From Cymbomonas tetramitiformis (lineage: Eukaryota > Chlorophyta > Pyramimonadophyceae > Pyramimonadales > Pyramimonadaceae): a stretch of 64,000 nucleotides of DNA. Within the stretch, counting starts at the first letter, position 1, and the number at the start of each line of letters is the position of its first letter. The translations under genes and the position numbers were made by a program. The stretch spans positions 36,830 to 100,829 of the forward strand of contig LGRX02034704.1 in the NCBI GenBank assembly GCA_001247695.2, given 5' to 3'. The notes under the pieces are model-generated. The model was not told the origin of the DNA. It was given only the letters and a program-made list of their open reading frames with translations, and made no database searches. Below, piece after piece: positions 41,544-52,402 of the stretch.

Positions 41544-42009
41544 CGAGGTTGACTGACGGCGTGACTCTGGATGTGCACCAGCAGACTGCTGGTGTACGGC
41601 TTTTCATTGACCACAACAAGAACTCCAAGATGTATCGGTTGTGCTCAGTTTAGGAAACATGGATGACTTCATCTGTTCTGCACTTTGTCTGTGTTTATAG
41701 TTGTGTAGCTCAACCGTGATTTAGAGCTGCGGCGGCTGGTTTATGAGGCAGTTTTTCACCCGGACATTGTTAGAATTGCACAGTAGGTAGCCAACAACAC
41801 CGCTGCTTAACTATTATTTTGCGTGCTGCGGCACTGACTTGCTTGTGACCTAGCACCCTAGGCACCATCTCCGGTATGGAGGTGGTGTGTTGAGTTCTGG
41901 CCAGGCAGCCCTGACAAGCGGGCCCCTGAGCCAGAGGCTCCAGACCGAGATTGTGACTAGGCTGCGGGGGTACACGTACGAGTACAGTAGTCCGAGCGAC
42001 CGTTCCGGG

Positions 42010-43856
42010 TTTAGTTATGAAAAGGATGATTTGTATATACATATGGAACGGGTATATATATATATATATATATATGCAGGAAGACACAGGAAACACACAG
42101 GGCCGGGTGCTCGTAACGGTGATAACATATAACTGGTTAGACATAAACACGGAGTGTCTAACTCGGGAGGCTAACGGTACGAGGACACGGTCACGCGTGA
42201 CACATGCCACACATAGTGAGGGGTGAAGCAAGGAGAAGCAGGCCCCCATACAGTGGGGGGGAAATCGGCTTCCCCGTGACACCACCTCACCCCGAAGGTG
42301 TGAGTGGCCATCCCACAGCAAGCAAACCCTAAAACCTAAACCCAATGTCACTTAATAATACCAGAGTGCAAAGGACCATTTTCCAACTAACAACTAGCAA
42401 GGTGTGGCGCTACTCTGCAAGTGAATTGTGGCTAAGTCTAGGAGCTTCACTCAACATGTTGGTTGCGATGTGACCGTGTTTTCACTAAGTGGTGGCGGCG
42501 GTGTTCTCGAAGATGTCGAGGGGCATCCAGACGACGAATCAACCAACTCCGGTGCGCCAAAGCCAAAAGTAGCCTGGCACCACCAGAGCGAATGCGTCGA
42601 TGAGAAGGGGGTGGGGAGGTGGAAGGTGAAAAATGCGGTAAAGGGGCGCGATTGAGCGCATTGGGAATGGCTCGAAAGGAACGATGGTGAGGGGCGAAGT
42701 GGGCGTGGCAACATCACCACACACCACTAGATGGTGAACAGGTGGGGTGCAAGGCGAGGGCGAAGGGAGTGGAGGGACGAAGTCGAAGGAGTCAAAGCAC
42801 TCGTTGTTGATGGCGCACGCGATGGACTCGAGTTTGGTGCTTGGTGTGTAAGCACCACCAGGCACCACCAGACCACAGTCAAAGGGAAGATGTTGTCGTC
42901 GAAGCAAGTCCAGTGCATACCGAACTGCGGCCATGCGCGCACGCTGGCGTAGCGAGGCCATGATCTCTGCGGCCGCGAAATCTGGAAGGCGCGTCGATAG
43001 GGTTTCGAGGCGCAAAGGTAACTTCCCGAAAAAGTAACCAAATCGAGCGATGTAGAAGTCAAATTGGGGTGAAATTTGACGAGGAAGACGGAGGTCAAGT
43101 CAAAAACGTCGTACGGTAACTCGTATTCCCGCCAGAAGGGGTGCTGCTGGTCAGAAAGCTGAGTGGACGTTTGGGTTGATGGCGATAACGTAACTTCTCG
43201 TAAAATCAACGGAATCGGACGATGTAGGGGTCAAATTTGGGTAAAATTCGGCGAGGAAAACGATGGTGACGTCAAAAACGTCGTACGGTAAACCAGTTAT
43301 CCGGCAGCAGAGGCGTTGCTGGCCAAAGTGTTGAAGGACGTTGGGGAGACATGCCTGGAACGAAGTAGGATGCCAGAATTACGGTAAAAGACGGATAAAA
43401 TATTACGGAGTAGTAAGCCATCAATCACAAACGGTAGGCGGAGTACTGGAACGGGCAAAGCCGGAAGTTAACGGAGATGCTGAGCCCACGGAGTAGACGG
43501 ATAAAAAGTTGACGGAGTTAGAATCGGCGTTGAGGCCGAAGCGAGTTGATGTCAATGAGCACCACTAGCGCGGTACGGGACCGATAACCTTATGAAAAGG
43601 ATGATATGTATATATATATATATATATGGAACGGGTATATATCTATGCAGGAAGACACAGAAAACATACCGAGGGCCGGGTGCTCGTAACGGGGATAACA
43701 TACAACTGGTTAGACATAAACACGGATTGTCTAACTAGGAAGGCTAACGGTACGAGGACACGGTCACGCGTGACACATGCCACACCCAGTGAGGGGTGAA
43801 GCAAGGAGAAGCAGGCCCCCATACAAAGGGGGGAAATCGGCTTCCCCGTGATTTAG
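42010..43856 (-). mobile_element. Second non-autonomous LTR element
   Basis: Minus-strand element: 5' LTR 43590-43851, internal 42280-43589, 3' LTR 42015-42279, target duplication TTTAG at 42010-42014 and 43852-43856. In element orientation the LTRs run TCACGGGGAAGCC to CCTTTTCATAA. The LTRs differ by several substitutions and a variable (TA)n run, so it is older than the 19.2 kb element. The string before the 3' LTR is identical to the tract at 21492-21510. No RT, integrase or recognisable zinc knuckle is encoded. A weak minus-strand frame of 160 codons (42727-43209) is of unknown meaning. Confidence 0.88.
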
Positions 43857-43925
43857 GTTTTGGTATTTCTCTAGTTATCTGGTTTTATCAATTGATATGA
43901 TCTATCATACCGAAAGCACTCAGCC

Positions 43926-44121
43926 AACGTGTTTTTGACTGCATATTGGATATACCGGTTGGGTATATTCCCGTAGAGCATGCGGTCGGGCGGTGGCCCG
44001 CAAGGTGTCCTTCGCGGACTTCATGCGGCATGGGCACTCGATGACTGCGTCGGCAACCACGAGGTACATCGAGCCGTCCACCGAGGAGCGGGTGGCAGTC
44101 ACCGCGGTTGCTGACTACTAG
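43926..44121 (+). other. Short protein-like ORF fragment, unknown
   Basis: A plus-strand frame ending at TAG 44121 reads RKVSFADFMRHGHSMTASAT then TRYIEPSTEERV. The HGHS..T..Y arrangement is loosely like the C-terminal catalytic region of tyrosine recombinases, but the fragment is too short for a claim. Confidence 0.2.
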
Positions 44122-44248
44122 ACCGCTTGCATGTGGAGCACTGGCTGCTGCCGTGTTGTAGGTAGTGACACTGATGTGTCCTGGCCAGTATGTGTGCCTG
44201 CGGGCTATTATTGGTGTATAACTACCTGCAGACTGATCTTTGTTTTGT

Positions 44249-44770
44249 CTCCGTGACATTCTCTTGCTTTACGGATGTGATTATCGGTTAGCTAGGGTAG
44301 CTAGGGTAGCTAGGGTAGCTATGGGGGACCTGCAGGGCAGGTGTGCCACATAACGGGATGTTATGTGCCACAATACATAGAGCGATAGGCGTTGTGTCAC
44401 ATAACTCAGGTTATGTGACAGACCGGAACGAGGGTCCCGGTCAATCAGTATAAGGTAGTATAAGGTAGCGAACTCCAGAGAGTTCGGCTCCGGTGTTTGA
44501 TCATATTCCGGATTCAGGGTATTATTCCCGCCCTCCGCCCTTCTGTTGATATCCATGATATGTTTTTGCAGCAATAAGTTTCATTTCTTGTTGATTCGCT
44601 GACGGTTCCGTCTTGACCGTCTTTGTTGTGGCACTAATAACTTTCGATTATTAGTGCCTTCCTATACCCTATTCCGTGACATGCTCTTGCTTTACAGATG
44701 CGATTACTGGTTAGCTAGGGTAGCTAGGGTAGCTAGGGGGGACCTGCAGGGCAGGTGTGTCACATACCCT
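44249..44770. repeat. Direct repeat pair with hairpins
   Basis: About 100 bp (GTGACAT..CTCTTGCTTTAC to GACCTGCAGGGCAGGTGTG) occurs at 44252 and again at 44678, each with three or four GTAGCTAGG units. Between them are perfect hairpins: TGTCACATAAC (44395-44420), GACGGT/ACCGTC (44601-44621) and GGCACTAATAA (44630-44658). No gene. Confidence 0.75.
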
Positions 44771-44821
44771 TTATTGGGGAAAAATCTTTAGATTGTCCCC
44801 CTCTTTGAAAAAGTCCGTTTT

Positions 44822-45165
44822 ATGACGTGACACATTTGTGTATAAATTTTTAGAGGTTTGATTTCGCAGAAACCAGCTATTACAGAACGAACATTGCTTT
44901 GCGTGACGTATAGTGTAGTAGTTTACAACCTAGCTTTTTGCGTGACGTATAGTGTAGTCTCAGCCTATAGCGTCGTTAAATAAAAACTGACGTGACGCTT
45001 TTGTGTATACAATTTTAGAGGTTTGATTTCGTAGAAACCAGCTATATATAAATAGAACGAACATTGCTTTGCGTGGCGCTCTTTTGCGTCATCGTCACGC
45101 TCCTTTGGGTGACGTATAGTGTAGTACAGTAGCCTATATCGCCGTTAAATAAAAACTGCCTATAT
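44822..45165. repeat. Tandem duplication, about 170 bp
   Basis: Two diverged copies of a block with GACGTGACRCWTTTGTGTATA, AGAGGTTTGATTTCG, AGAACGAACATTGCTTTGCG and GTGACGTATAGTGTAGT. No gene. Confidence 0.8.
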
Positions 45166-45299
45166 TCAAATTTAACTGTGATATATAAATTTGAGAAGTC
45201 TTTAAAAAGTAATAATAGAAGAAATCAATTTGCGTCGTTGAGATGAAAGCTGCAAACAACATTTTAATTTGTGGATATGTTTGTCTATATATGTATATA

Positions 45300-46369
45300 T
45301 ATATGGCTACTATCCGACAGTCCTTCCCCAAGGACTAAATTGAAAACTAGTCCTTGGGGAAGGACTAGCGCCGTCGATTTTTTTGGGACGACCTAGCCAA
45401 TGCCAGTGACCCTATGGCTCGGTTTGTGTCATCAATGTGACCTAAACTAAGTCCCTTAATGCCCCATTGGCCACGGGATGGCGCATGTTGTTGTCGGTGG
45501 ACGCCCATGTGGCATGCACCCTACTATTTCCATGAAATCCATTCAAATCGCCAAGCTGATTTCAGTACCTGATTTTCATGATTTTTTTGGGAGATCTCTA
45601 GGTCCCAGATAGGTGCCGCAAGTGGTAATATTGCACAAGTATAGCCTATCCAATGATAGGTGGGCATGGCGGTGAGTTGGGATTATGCCATTGGTCGCTA
45701 TATGGCTACTGCTCGGTGGTACTTGTCATATTTATATCAGCTGGAACTGCTTAAGTATGGGGCCACATTGCCCAAATTGCAGCTTTGCATGGCCCATATC
45801 ATGTGGTCTATGAGACATATTACCAATAGTGAGCATAGTGATGCATAAATATGACTTCAAACTATACCTCGGTATTTTTTTTGGGAATTTTCCAACCATT
45901 AGGGTGCGTGTTATTGAATATTTTGCTCGAATTTTGGGTCGAAAAATATCATAATTCAGCATTTTCGTCTTAGTGGTGGTGTTTACCATGCGTTGAGAGC
46001 ATAATATATCGTCGGTATAAGCCATTTACGGTTATGAACCCTTACATTGAGTCATAAATTTGATGTGTAGGTGGTGGTACACCACCCCCTATCCATCTAA
46101 GGGGCCATTAGGGGCCATGCCGCCACTAGTCCTTCCCCAAGGACTAGCCAAATGAATTAAATTTAGAGCATGACATAGCCCTAAACCGCGGCTAGATTAC
46201 GGGTACCCAAACTTTGAAATTCAACTTCCCACAAAGATATGCACTTAGGTTGTGTCCCAAAGGATTTTTTGAAGCATGGTGTTGGGTCTAGGGCCCAATA
46301 ATCCGGCCGTAATGTACATTTCCGCCTAGTCCTTGGGTAAGGACTAGTGGCCCGGATAGTAGCCATATA
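45300..46369. mobile_element. TGGCTACT-family TIR transposon, copy C
   Basis: A 1062-bp element at 45304-46365, starting TGGCTACTATCCGACAG and ending with the inverse of TGGCTACTATCCGGG. Flanks TATA at 45300-45303 and 46366-46369 match a 4-bp duplication, though the site is AT-rich. Palindromes: AGTCCTTCCCCAAGGACT (45319), AGTCCTTGGGGAAGGACT (45349), the same type at 46128, and AGTCCTTGGGTAAGGACT (46328). Offsets equal those of copy B. No convincing ORF. Confidence 0.85.
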
Positions 46370-47254
46370 TATTTATAAATATATCGACAGAATGTCGTCT
46401 GAACACGTTATAAAATATAAAATATGAGTTAAACCGAATAAATTATGAATTAAACCTTTGTCCGAACCCTTAACTGTCGATCGGCGACCATCGATCTGAC
46501 GGAGATAATTCTTTTTGGCGAGGATCGAGGGGGGGATCAGTGTTAATGCTGAGAGCTCGACATTGAAAATTGATGACATTGTCATGAACGTCAGTTGTAT
46601 GGGCTGGCCGAGTCCGATGGAAATCAAGTTGCTTCCCACATTTTTTTGGGGGGGAGGGCGAAGCCCCCCCCCACTGTGGTGGCCGTGAGCCGTAGGGGAA
46701 TCGACAACTTACTATCTATTAATTTTATTCTTTGAAATTGGATCTTTGAAATTGGATCAACTGGGATGTTTGAGCCTCGTAGGTGATTTGGCCTTTTAAT
46801 TTTGAGGGCGAGATTGGGCTTCCGCGCCCCCGTCGTGGCTCATCCCGTCGCCCACTGCGGGGTTGGCTGAGGCCGGCTCGACGAAGGGGGTTGAGCGACA
46901 TCAAATTTCAAAATATTTGCTACTATGCTTCAAATAACACTATTGGTTGCAAATACCGAATTTTGATTTGTAGATATTTGGATACTGTGATGTTCAATCT
47001 TCTATTTTATTGGTCGATCTAAGTGTTGACACCTACATGTCAAAATGATATGAATGCCGCCATTTTGCGGTTATCGTTGACACAATGGTATTGTCAGATT
47101 ATGAATACAATTTCCAAAAAACATTCGCAAACATGCCAGCTATTAAAGTTTGAAGAACTCCTATCTGGAAAATCTATACTATTACCAATCTTTCATGTTA
47201 TTGGTTCTTCTCTAGTTGAACATTTAAATTTTAATGACACATGTCAAATGAATA
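46370..47254. other. Non-coding interval
   Basis: No gene recognised. A short inverted G/C run (GGGGGGAGGGCGAAGCCCCCCCC) lies near 46650. Confidence 0.3.
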
Positions 47255-47698
47255 ATGCAATTGCCGCCGCTCATGTACTTACACAATGACATTTGTCAAC
47301 ATTATGCCATCTTTTGGTGTGACAACGATTTAACGCATATACACACCTCACAGATCCCAAATTACTTACTAGTTGGCAACCATTTTGCAGAAAACATCAA
47401 GTCAAATGCTCTGCCTTTTTTCAGAGGAGACAAACAAAAGCTTGAGGATGGAAAGAAACCCCGCACACCGGCCACTGGCTGTCACGCAATTCTCCCTTCG
47501 GATCACATCAAGGCCTTGGCTCTGGAGGAAATCAGGGTTCGAAAACTGGCTATCACCACACTCTCTACCCACTTTCACAAGTTTGACATTGCCGAGGACA
47601 CCATTCCACAGGCAATTAACGATCTCATTGAGGCAGGTCCATATGACGGTATTCTCGCGCCACACAAGAGATATACAGCTGGTCATCCCTTTCATTGA
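47255..47698 (+). other. Hypothetical ORF of unknown family
   Basis: A 147-codon open frame, protein-like in its second half (ILPSDHIKALALEEIRVRKL, then TLSTHFHKFDIAEDTIPQAI). The same strand in another phase continues after its stop (EECLFGYYTNCHLVNSLPYR), which hints at a frameshifted or spliced longer gene. I recognise no domain. A transposon-derived exon is possible. Confidence 0.3.
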
Positions 47699-48600
47699 AG
47701 AATGTCTATTCGGTTATTATACAAACTGCCACTTAGTCAACTCCCTGCCTTATAGACTATGGTAAATTTGATTTTTTTTAATGCCTACTTGCACTACCTT
47801 GCACATTTTGTCATCATCACCCAATTTACTCACATGTTTGCCCAATGATTATATTACAATCCCATGCTCTTGAAAAATCATCATTAACTCAAGCCATTTT
47901 TTCAATTGTGTCAAACCTATATTCATTCCATATATGAATCGCTCAACCCTCAATATGTGAATTGCTCAACAATAACACTATTGCTCAGCACTAACACTCA
48001 CTAACACTATTGCTCAGCACTAACACTGCTTAACTTTGCTTTCCTATAGTTCGTTCAGCATTAGCTATAGCATTTCTCATTTAAACCTCTATATTCAATC
48101 TCCACATTAGATGATAAAAATTCAGCCGGTGAACTTGAAATTGTAACCAGTCTAACTATCATATATTAGTCCAAATCACCGTCATATGTAGGCCGAATTC
48201 ACATGACCCATAATCAACATCCTATCTAAATGCTGAAAATATGCCTCCCACCCTCGTGTACAATACATTTTTATACATTGGAACCAATGAGTGGGTATGA
48301 TTAATACCAACTATCGTCAATACACGTCTACTTCAATTCAATGGCCACCAACCTAATAATCTGGAAATTGATTTTTCCCCACCTGTACGTTCACATACCC
48401 CCTATCCTGGAAATTAAATTCACGATGACACGCGAGACGATGCGAGACGATATGACCGTCACGCTGGTTCAGAATTTTTTCGGGACTGAGACGGAAACCA
48501 CGTTCCAGTTCCAGCGCGTATAACCCTTCCCTTTCGAGATGTAAGAATCCACCGCACGTTCCTGCTTCGTTTCATCGCGAATTGACTGGCTTGTAACGTC
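47699..48600. other. AT-rich intergenic stretch
   Basis: No gene. A short run of CACTAACACTATTGCTCAG units lies near 47960-48025. Confidence 0.35.
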
Positions 48601-48740
48601 AAGTGACCTCAAATGTGTACTCGTGAAGGTCTCGGCCAGTTCTTTTCTCGACCGATTCTGTACCGTTGGATGTAGCTATCGCCCGGTACAGAACGAGTTT
48701 CGAGAACCGGTAGAGAGAACTGGTTGAGACCTTCACGCGT
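48601..48740. repeat. Inverted repeat upstream of the HTTM gene
   Basis: CGTGAAGGTCTCGGCCAGTT (about 48624) pairs with AACTGGTTGAGACCTTCACG (about 48719-48738). Inside it GATTCTGTACCG pairs with CGGTACAGAACGA. Possibly a short foldback element, or a structured leader about 215 bp before the ATG. A (CTCGCGT)3 run lies at about 48855-48878. Confidence 0.7.
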
Positions 48741-48953
48741 ACCTCAAATGTTCTGTTGTCTTTCGGAATCGCAGGAATTTCACTTGGCATTCCTATCAAC
48801 AAGTGGGGTTCCCATATTGAGTCGGTAAGTCGATATACGGATATTGCTTGTTCCTCGCGTCTCGCGTCTCGCGTCTCTGTTGCGATTGTGAAGTCTCTTG
48901 GTGAAGTACGGACACTTTGAGGTCGCAATTCTCGTCGGGTGACCCGTCAAGGT

Positions 48954-50909
48954 ATGGCGATCAGATCAAAGTCAAAGCAAAGGCGTCGGGGGGAGGACTC
49001 GCGCGATGGCAACGAACTGGGGCTTTCAAATCCCAGGCATGAAGTCGCCATCACCAAAACGGAGCCTATTAATCGAATAGTTGGCAAGAACCTCTCACAT
49101 ACTCCATGTGACAGTGGCTCCACGACCACGATACCCGATTGCGCACATGATCTGCTGTCAGCTTATGCGTTTATATGGAGCATTAATCAAGGGTACTGGG
49201 TCGCCCAACACCTGCCGATATCTTTTCCTACTTCGATTTTTCACGCCCTGGACTATGTATCTCTGCTGCTCATCACGTACATGATCCTTGTAGGGCTTGC
49301 TGCGCGCATGCGGATCCCGCCTCTCGCCTTCTGTATTGCCATCGTGATCCGCAACGTAGTCCGTGTGGCAAATATGCCATTTGTCTGGGAGAGTGAGTAT
49401 TGGCAGTTTCAGATGGACCTCAGCGTCCTTGCTGTACTTTTCAGCTTCAGATCAGGAGCCTCTGCACTGTCTAAAGCGACCGATACCGCTTCCTCCGGCA
49501 ACACACAGCAAAACGTCGCGTTTCTGGAGATAGCGCGGATAACTAAGCTCCAGCTCATAATTTTCTACGCCGCCGCGGGTTTCTGGAAGATCAATCACTC
49601 GTTTCTGAATCCACACACAAGCTGCGCCCCAATCTTCCACGTCCAGTTGCTGGTGGCATACCTTCCCGAAAGCTTCTACCCGCCAGAAGTCGTGCACCTG
49701 GTGGTGCACGCTGCGCCTATTTTAACCTTGCTCGTGGAGATCGGCATACCCATCCTTCTTCTCTTCCCAACGAAAACTTCCAAGAAGTTGGGTGTCGCCT
49801 TAGCGTTGCTGCTGCACCTCCTTATCGCGCTCACCCCACCTCCAAACTGCGCGGGCAACTTTTCAGTGGCGTGCGCCGCGCGCCTCTTCGTCTTTATCCC
49901 CGAGGCTGTCGCGAGTTCTCTTGCCGAGATGATAGCCTGCCTCCGCCGCGCGGCCCTCGGCGAGTTCCGCGCCTTGGGCGCCTTGGGCGCAGTCGTGCTC
50001 CTCACCGCGCTAATGGCGCGCGTGGGAATCCACGAGCACTTCAACGACTGGGCGCCTCCCGTGTACGCCGTGCTTTGCATTCCGTTCGTGCGAGGCCTGA
50101 CCTCTCGGTCCCCGGCGCCAGCTTCCCCGCCGGCAAAATCCTCCGATGTTTCACAGACCCACGAGGCTACCAGGCTAGTGCAGGTTATGTGTAGACGGAC
50201 CTTGGTCGACGTGGCGCTACTTTACGCCTTTGCGCTGCCAGTCCTTGGTTTGCAAGACCTCGGAGCATCCACTATGTTTGCGAACCTCAGGGCACACGCG
50301 GGGTCCAACCACCTGTTGGTGCCAACCGGTTTGCTGCAAGGGCTCGCAGAGACCCCCGCAGCAGAGGGCTACACGGGTTTTCTCAAGGGAGGTGTAGTGC
50401 GGGTAGAAGGTACGAACTCGACGTGGCTGAACAGCATCTATCCCGGGGAGGTGACGCGGGACCTCGACCCCCGGGCACGACGGTTGCTTCAGCTGGCGGG
50501 GCACACCGGTAGGCAGTGGAACCCCTCCCTCGCGCGTATCCTCAGTCCGGACACGGTGCAAAGCTGGGAAGGCCAGGGCAAGTTCGTGCGGTACACAATC
50601 CCCGCACTGGAGCTGCGCCGGCTGCTGATGGAGGCAAGGGGACAGGGCGAGGCCTTCGACCTTGTGTATACTCGTTTGAGAGGGGTAGGCGGAGATGAGC
50701 AATGGCGCACAGAGGGCGCAGGGCCTGTGGTGCGGCTCCGAGAGGATGGCCGTGGGGGTCGGCAGTGCGCAGTTGGAAAATCTGCGTGCGCCGCTGACGA
50801 GCTTGCGTTACTACCTCCCCCGGGGTTTTGGGCCATGAAGTTCCTGCAGGCCATTCCATATCCAATCATCCAAGATGACAATGAGGATCTGCATTGCTTC
50901 GGGCCATAG
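48954..50909 (+). CDS. HTTM / vitamin K-dependent gamma-carboxylase-like membrane protein
   Basis: 651 codons from ATG 48954, with no intron in this span. The N-terminal 70 residues are basic and low in structure. Then come several hydrophobic segments, about at residues 85-130, 140-165, 205-225 (IIFYAAAGFWKINHSF), 245-285 (HLVVHAAPILTLLVEIGIPI), 290-325, 350-375 and 425-445. The C-terminal 200 residues are soluble and include the YTIPALELRRLLMEARGQGE stretch. The membrane part, with the Tyr/Trp/Lys-containing third segment, resembles the HTTM domain shared with gamma-glutamyl carboxylase. The reaction in algae is not known, and I cannot confirm carboxylase residues. Alternative: an unrelated multi-pass lipid-modifying or transport protein. 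The intact length argues for a live gene. Confidence 0.75.
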   Translation: MAIRSKSKQRRRGEDSRDGNELGLSNPRHEVAITKTEPINRIVGKNLSHTPCDSGSTTTIPDCAHDLLSAYAFIWSINQGYWVAQHLPISFPTSIFHALDYVSLLLITYMILVGLAARMRIPPLAFCIAIVIRNVVRVANMPFVWESEYWQFQMDLSVLAVLFSFRSGASALSKATDTASSGNTQQNVAFLEIARITKLQLIIFYAAAGFWKINHSFLNPHTSCAPIFHVQLLVAYLPESFYPPEVVHLVVHAAPILTLLVEIGIPILLLFPTKTSKKLGVALALLLHLLIALTPPPNCAGNFSVACAARLFVFIPEAVASSLAEMIACLRRAALGEFRALGALGAVVLLTALMARVGIHEHFNDWAPPVYAVLCIPFVRGLTSRSPAPASPPAKSSDVSQTHEATRLVQVMCRRTLVDVALLYAFALPVLGLQDLGASTMFANLRAHAGSNHLLVPTGLLQGLAETPAAEGYTGFLKGGVVRVEGTNSTWLNSIYPGEVTRDLDPRARRLLQLAGHTGRQWNPSLARILSPDTVQSWEGQGKFVRYTIPALELRRLLMEARGQGEAFDLVYTRLRGVGGDEQWRTEGAGPVVRLREDGRGGRQCAVGKSACAADELALLPPPGFWAMKFLQAIPYPIIQDDNEDLHCFGP

Positions 50910-51843
50910 CTCCTCAAATAGCGACCGACTTTCAGCACAAAGCTTGGCAGTTATTTCACATGGAGGTTACAGTTGAGATGTGCAAGAAATAATCACTGGA
51001 GCAGTAAATCTTCAGGAGACAAAATTCTTTATCCAAGGCCATGGATAGAATACGGTATATCAGAATATATACAATGTAACAGTTTAGATAGGGGGCTTTA
51101 ACCATACTTTATGATGCTTCACACTTGCTTATAAGTCGAGTGGTTCCCTACTCATGCTTTACACATCGATATCAATATCTAAATCTTCATCGGGGAAAAT
51201 CCGATTAGTGAAGCCATGGTATATACTCATCGCTTGTAAGGTGTGCATTTGGGCTTCTGTGTTCAATAACTTCATAGCATTCATATGCTCGTGTATCACG
51301 TCAAATATCTGTGAGCGGCATCAGCACGAATGACGTTGCCTTACACATATGAAGTGCGATATTGGCTTGTACAAATTGTCGTCATATAGCTAACATCATC
51401 ATCGAGATAGTAGCACCGGCATTCATCGTTTCTGGGCATATCAAGTGCCCGCGTACTTATGTCCACTATTCGGCCATCGTCACGACGACAAGTACGATGC
51501 AATTTGGAAGGCGCTCGCTTACACTAGCGGAAGGCAGATGGGCGTCCTCCGTGGCTCATGGTCAAGACGCAACCTTCATAGGTATTTCGCGTCCACGATA
51601 TATTTTTGGTAATCCTGTTGGTATACTTGCATGTAGTTGCGTGCGTGCCATCGGCGAGCAACATTTATAACACTTCAATACACGTTTCGTCCCCACCGCC
51701 GGCAGACCGCCGAAAATCCACGGTAATTGTCTATAGTGGACCCCCCTGTAAATGGCGGGCAAGCCTTCCGTGCCCATTTCACCCCTCTCGCTCAGTGACC
51801 CTATTACATTGGCATGTCCGCATTCATCCGTGCCTGCATAGCG
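50910..51843. other. Intergenic stretch after the HTTM gene
   Basis: No gene or repeat recognised. Confidence 0.35.
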
Positions 51844-52402
51844 ATGCAAACCAAGGTTCGGTATCGGTTGTTCCGCGTGGTATTGATAGTTTTTGATTAT
51901 TTTCATTTTATCATCAATCGATTCTGATACATGATTGGTGTGATCAATCGATTCCAATATTCTGATAGTGCACAACTTCACTATCAATTGATTCAGATAT
52001 TCTGATATATCGATGGTATCAGAATATCAGACAAACGATACCGAACCTCGATAGGGACCTCTGAGGACTTTCTGCAGGTTTCTGAGGACCCTCTGAGGAC
52101 CTACCGGGACCTACATGGATCTACAAGAACCTACCGGGTCCTACCGGGTCCTACCGGGACCTACCGGGACCTACACGGACCTGTAGATCCCCTCCTTGAA
52201 CTCGGTATCAGATGTTCCGCGTGGTATTGATAGTTTATTATTATTTTCAATTTATCATCAATCGATTCTGATAAATGATTAGTGGGATCAATCGATTCCA
52301 ATTTTTTGATAGTGCACAACTTCACTATCAATTGATCATGATATTCTGATATATCGATGGTATCCGAATATCAGACAATCGATACCGAACCTTGATGCAA
52401 AC
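51844..52402. mobile_element. hAT-like MITE with internal decamer array
   Basis: A 543-bp element at 51852-52394 with TIR CAAGGTTCGGTATCG and the 8-bp duplication ATGCAAAC (51844-51851, 52395-52402). It is built of two direct copies of about 180 bp (GTTCCGCGTGGTATTGATAG to CGATACCGAACC) flanking an array of CTACCGGGAC-type decamers (52045-52195). No ORF. The duplication length suggests the hAT superfamily. Confidence 0.88.

Noticed and set aside
43926..44121. Tyrosine recombinase gene
   Set aside because: Only a short HGHS..Y-like fragment; the other catalytic residues are not visible, so it is kept as an unknown ORF only.
45304..46365. 8- or 9-bp target duplication (hAT or MULE) for copy C
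   Set aside because: The flanks are (TA)n and allow many lengths; the 4-bp reading is chosen because copies A and B show exact 4-bp duplications with the same termini.
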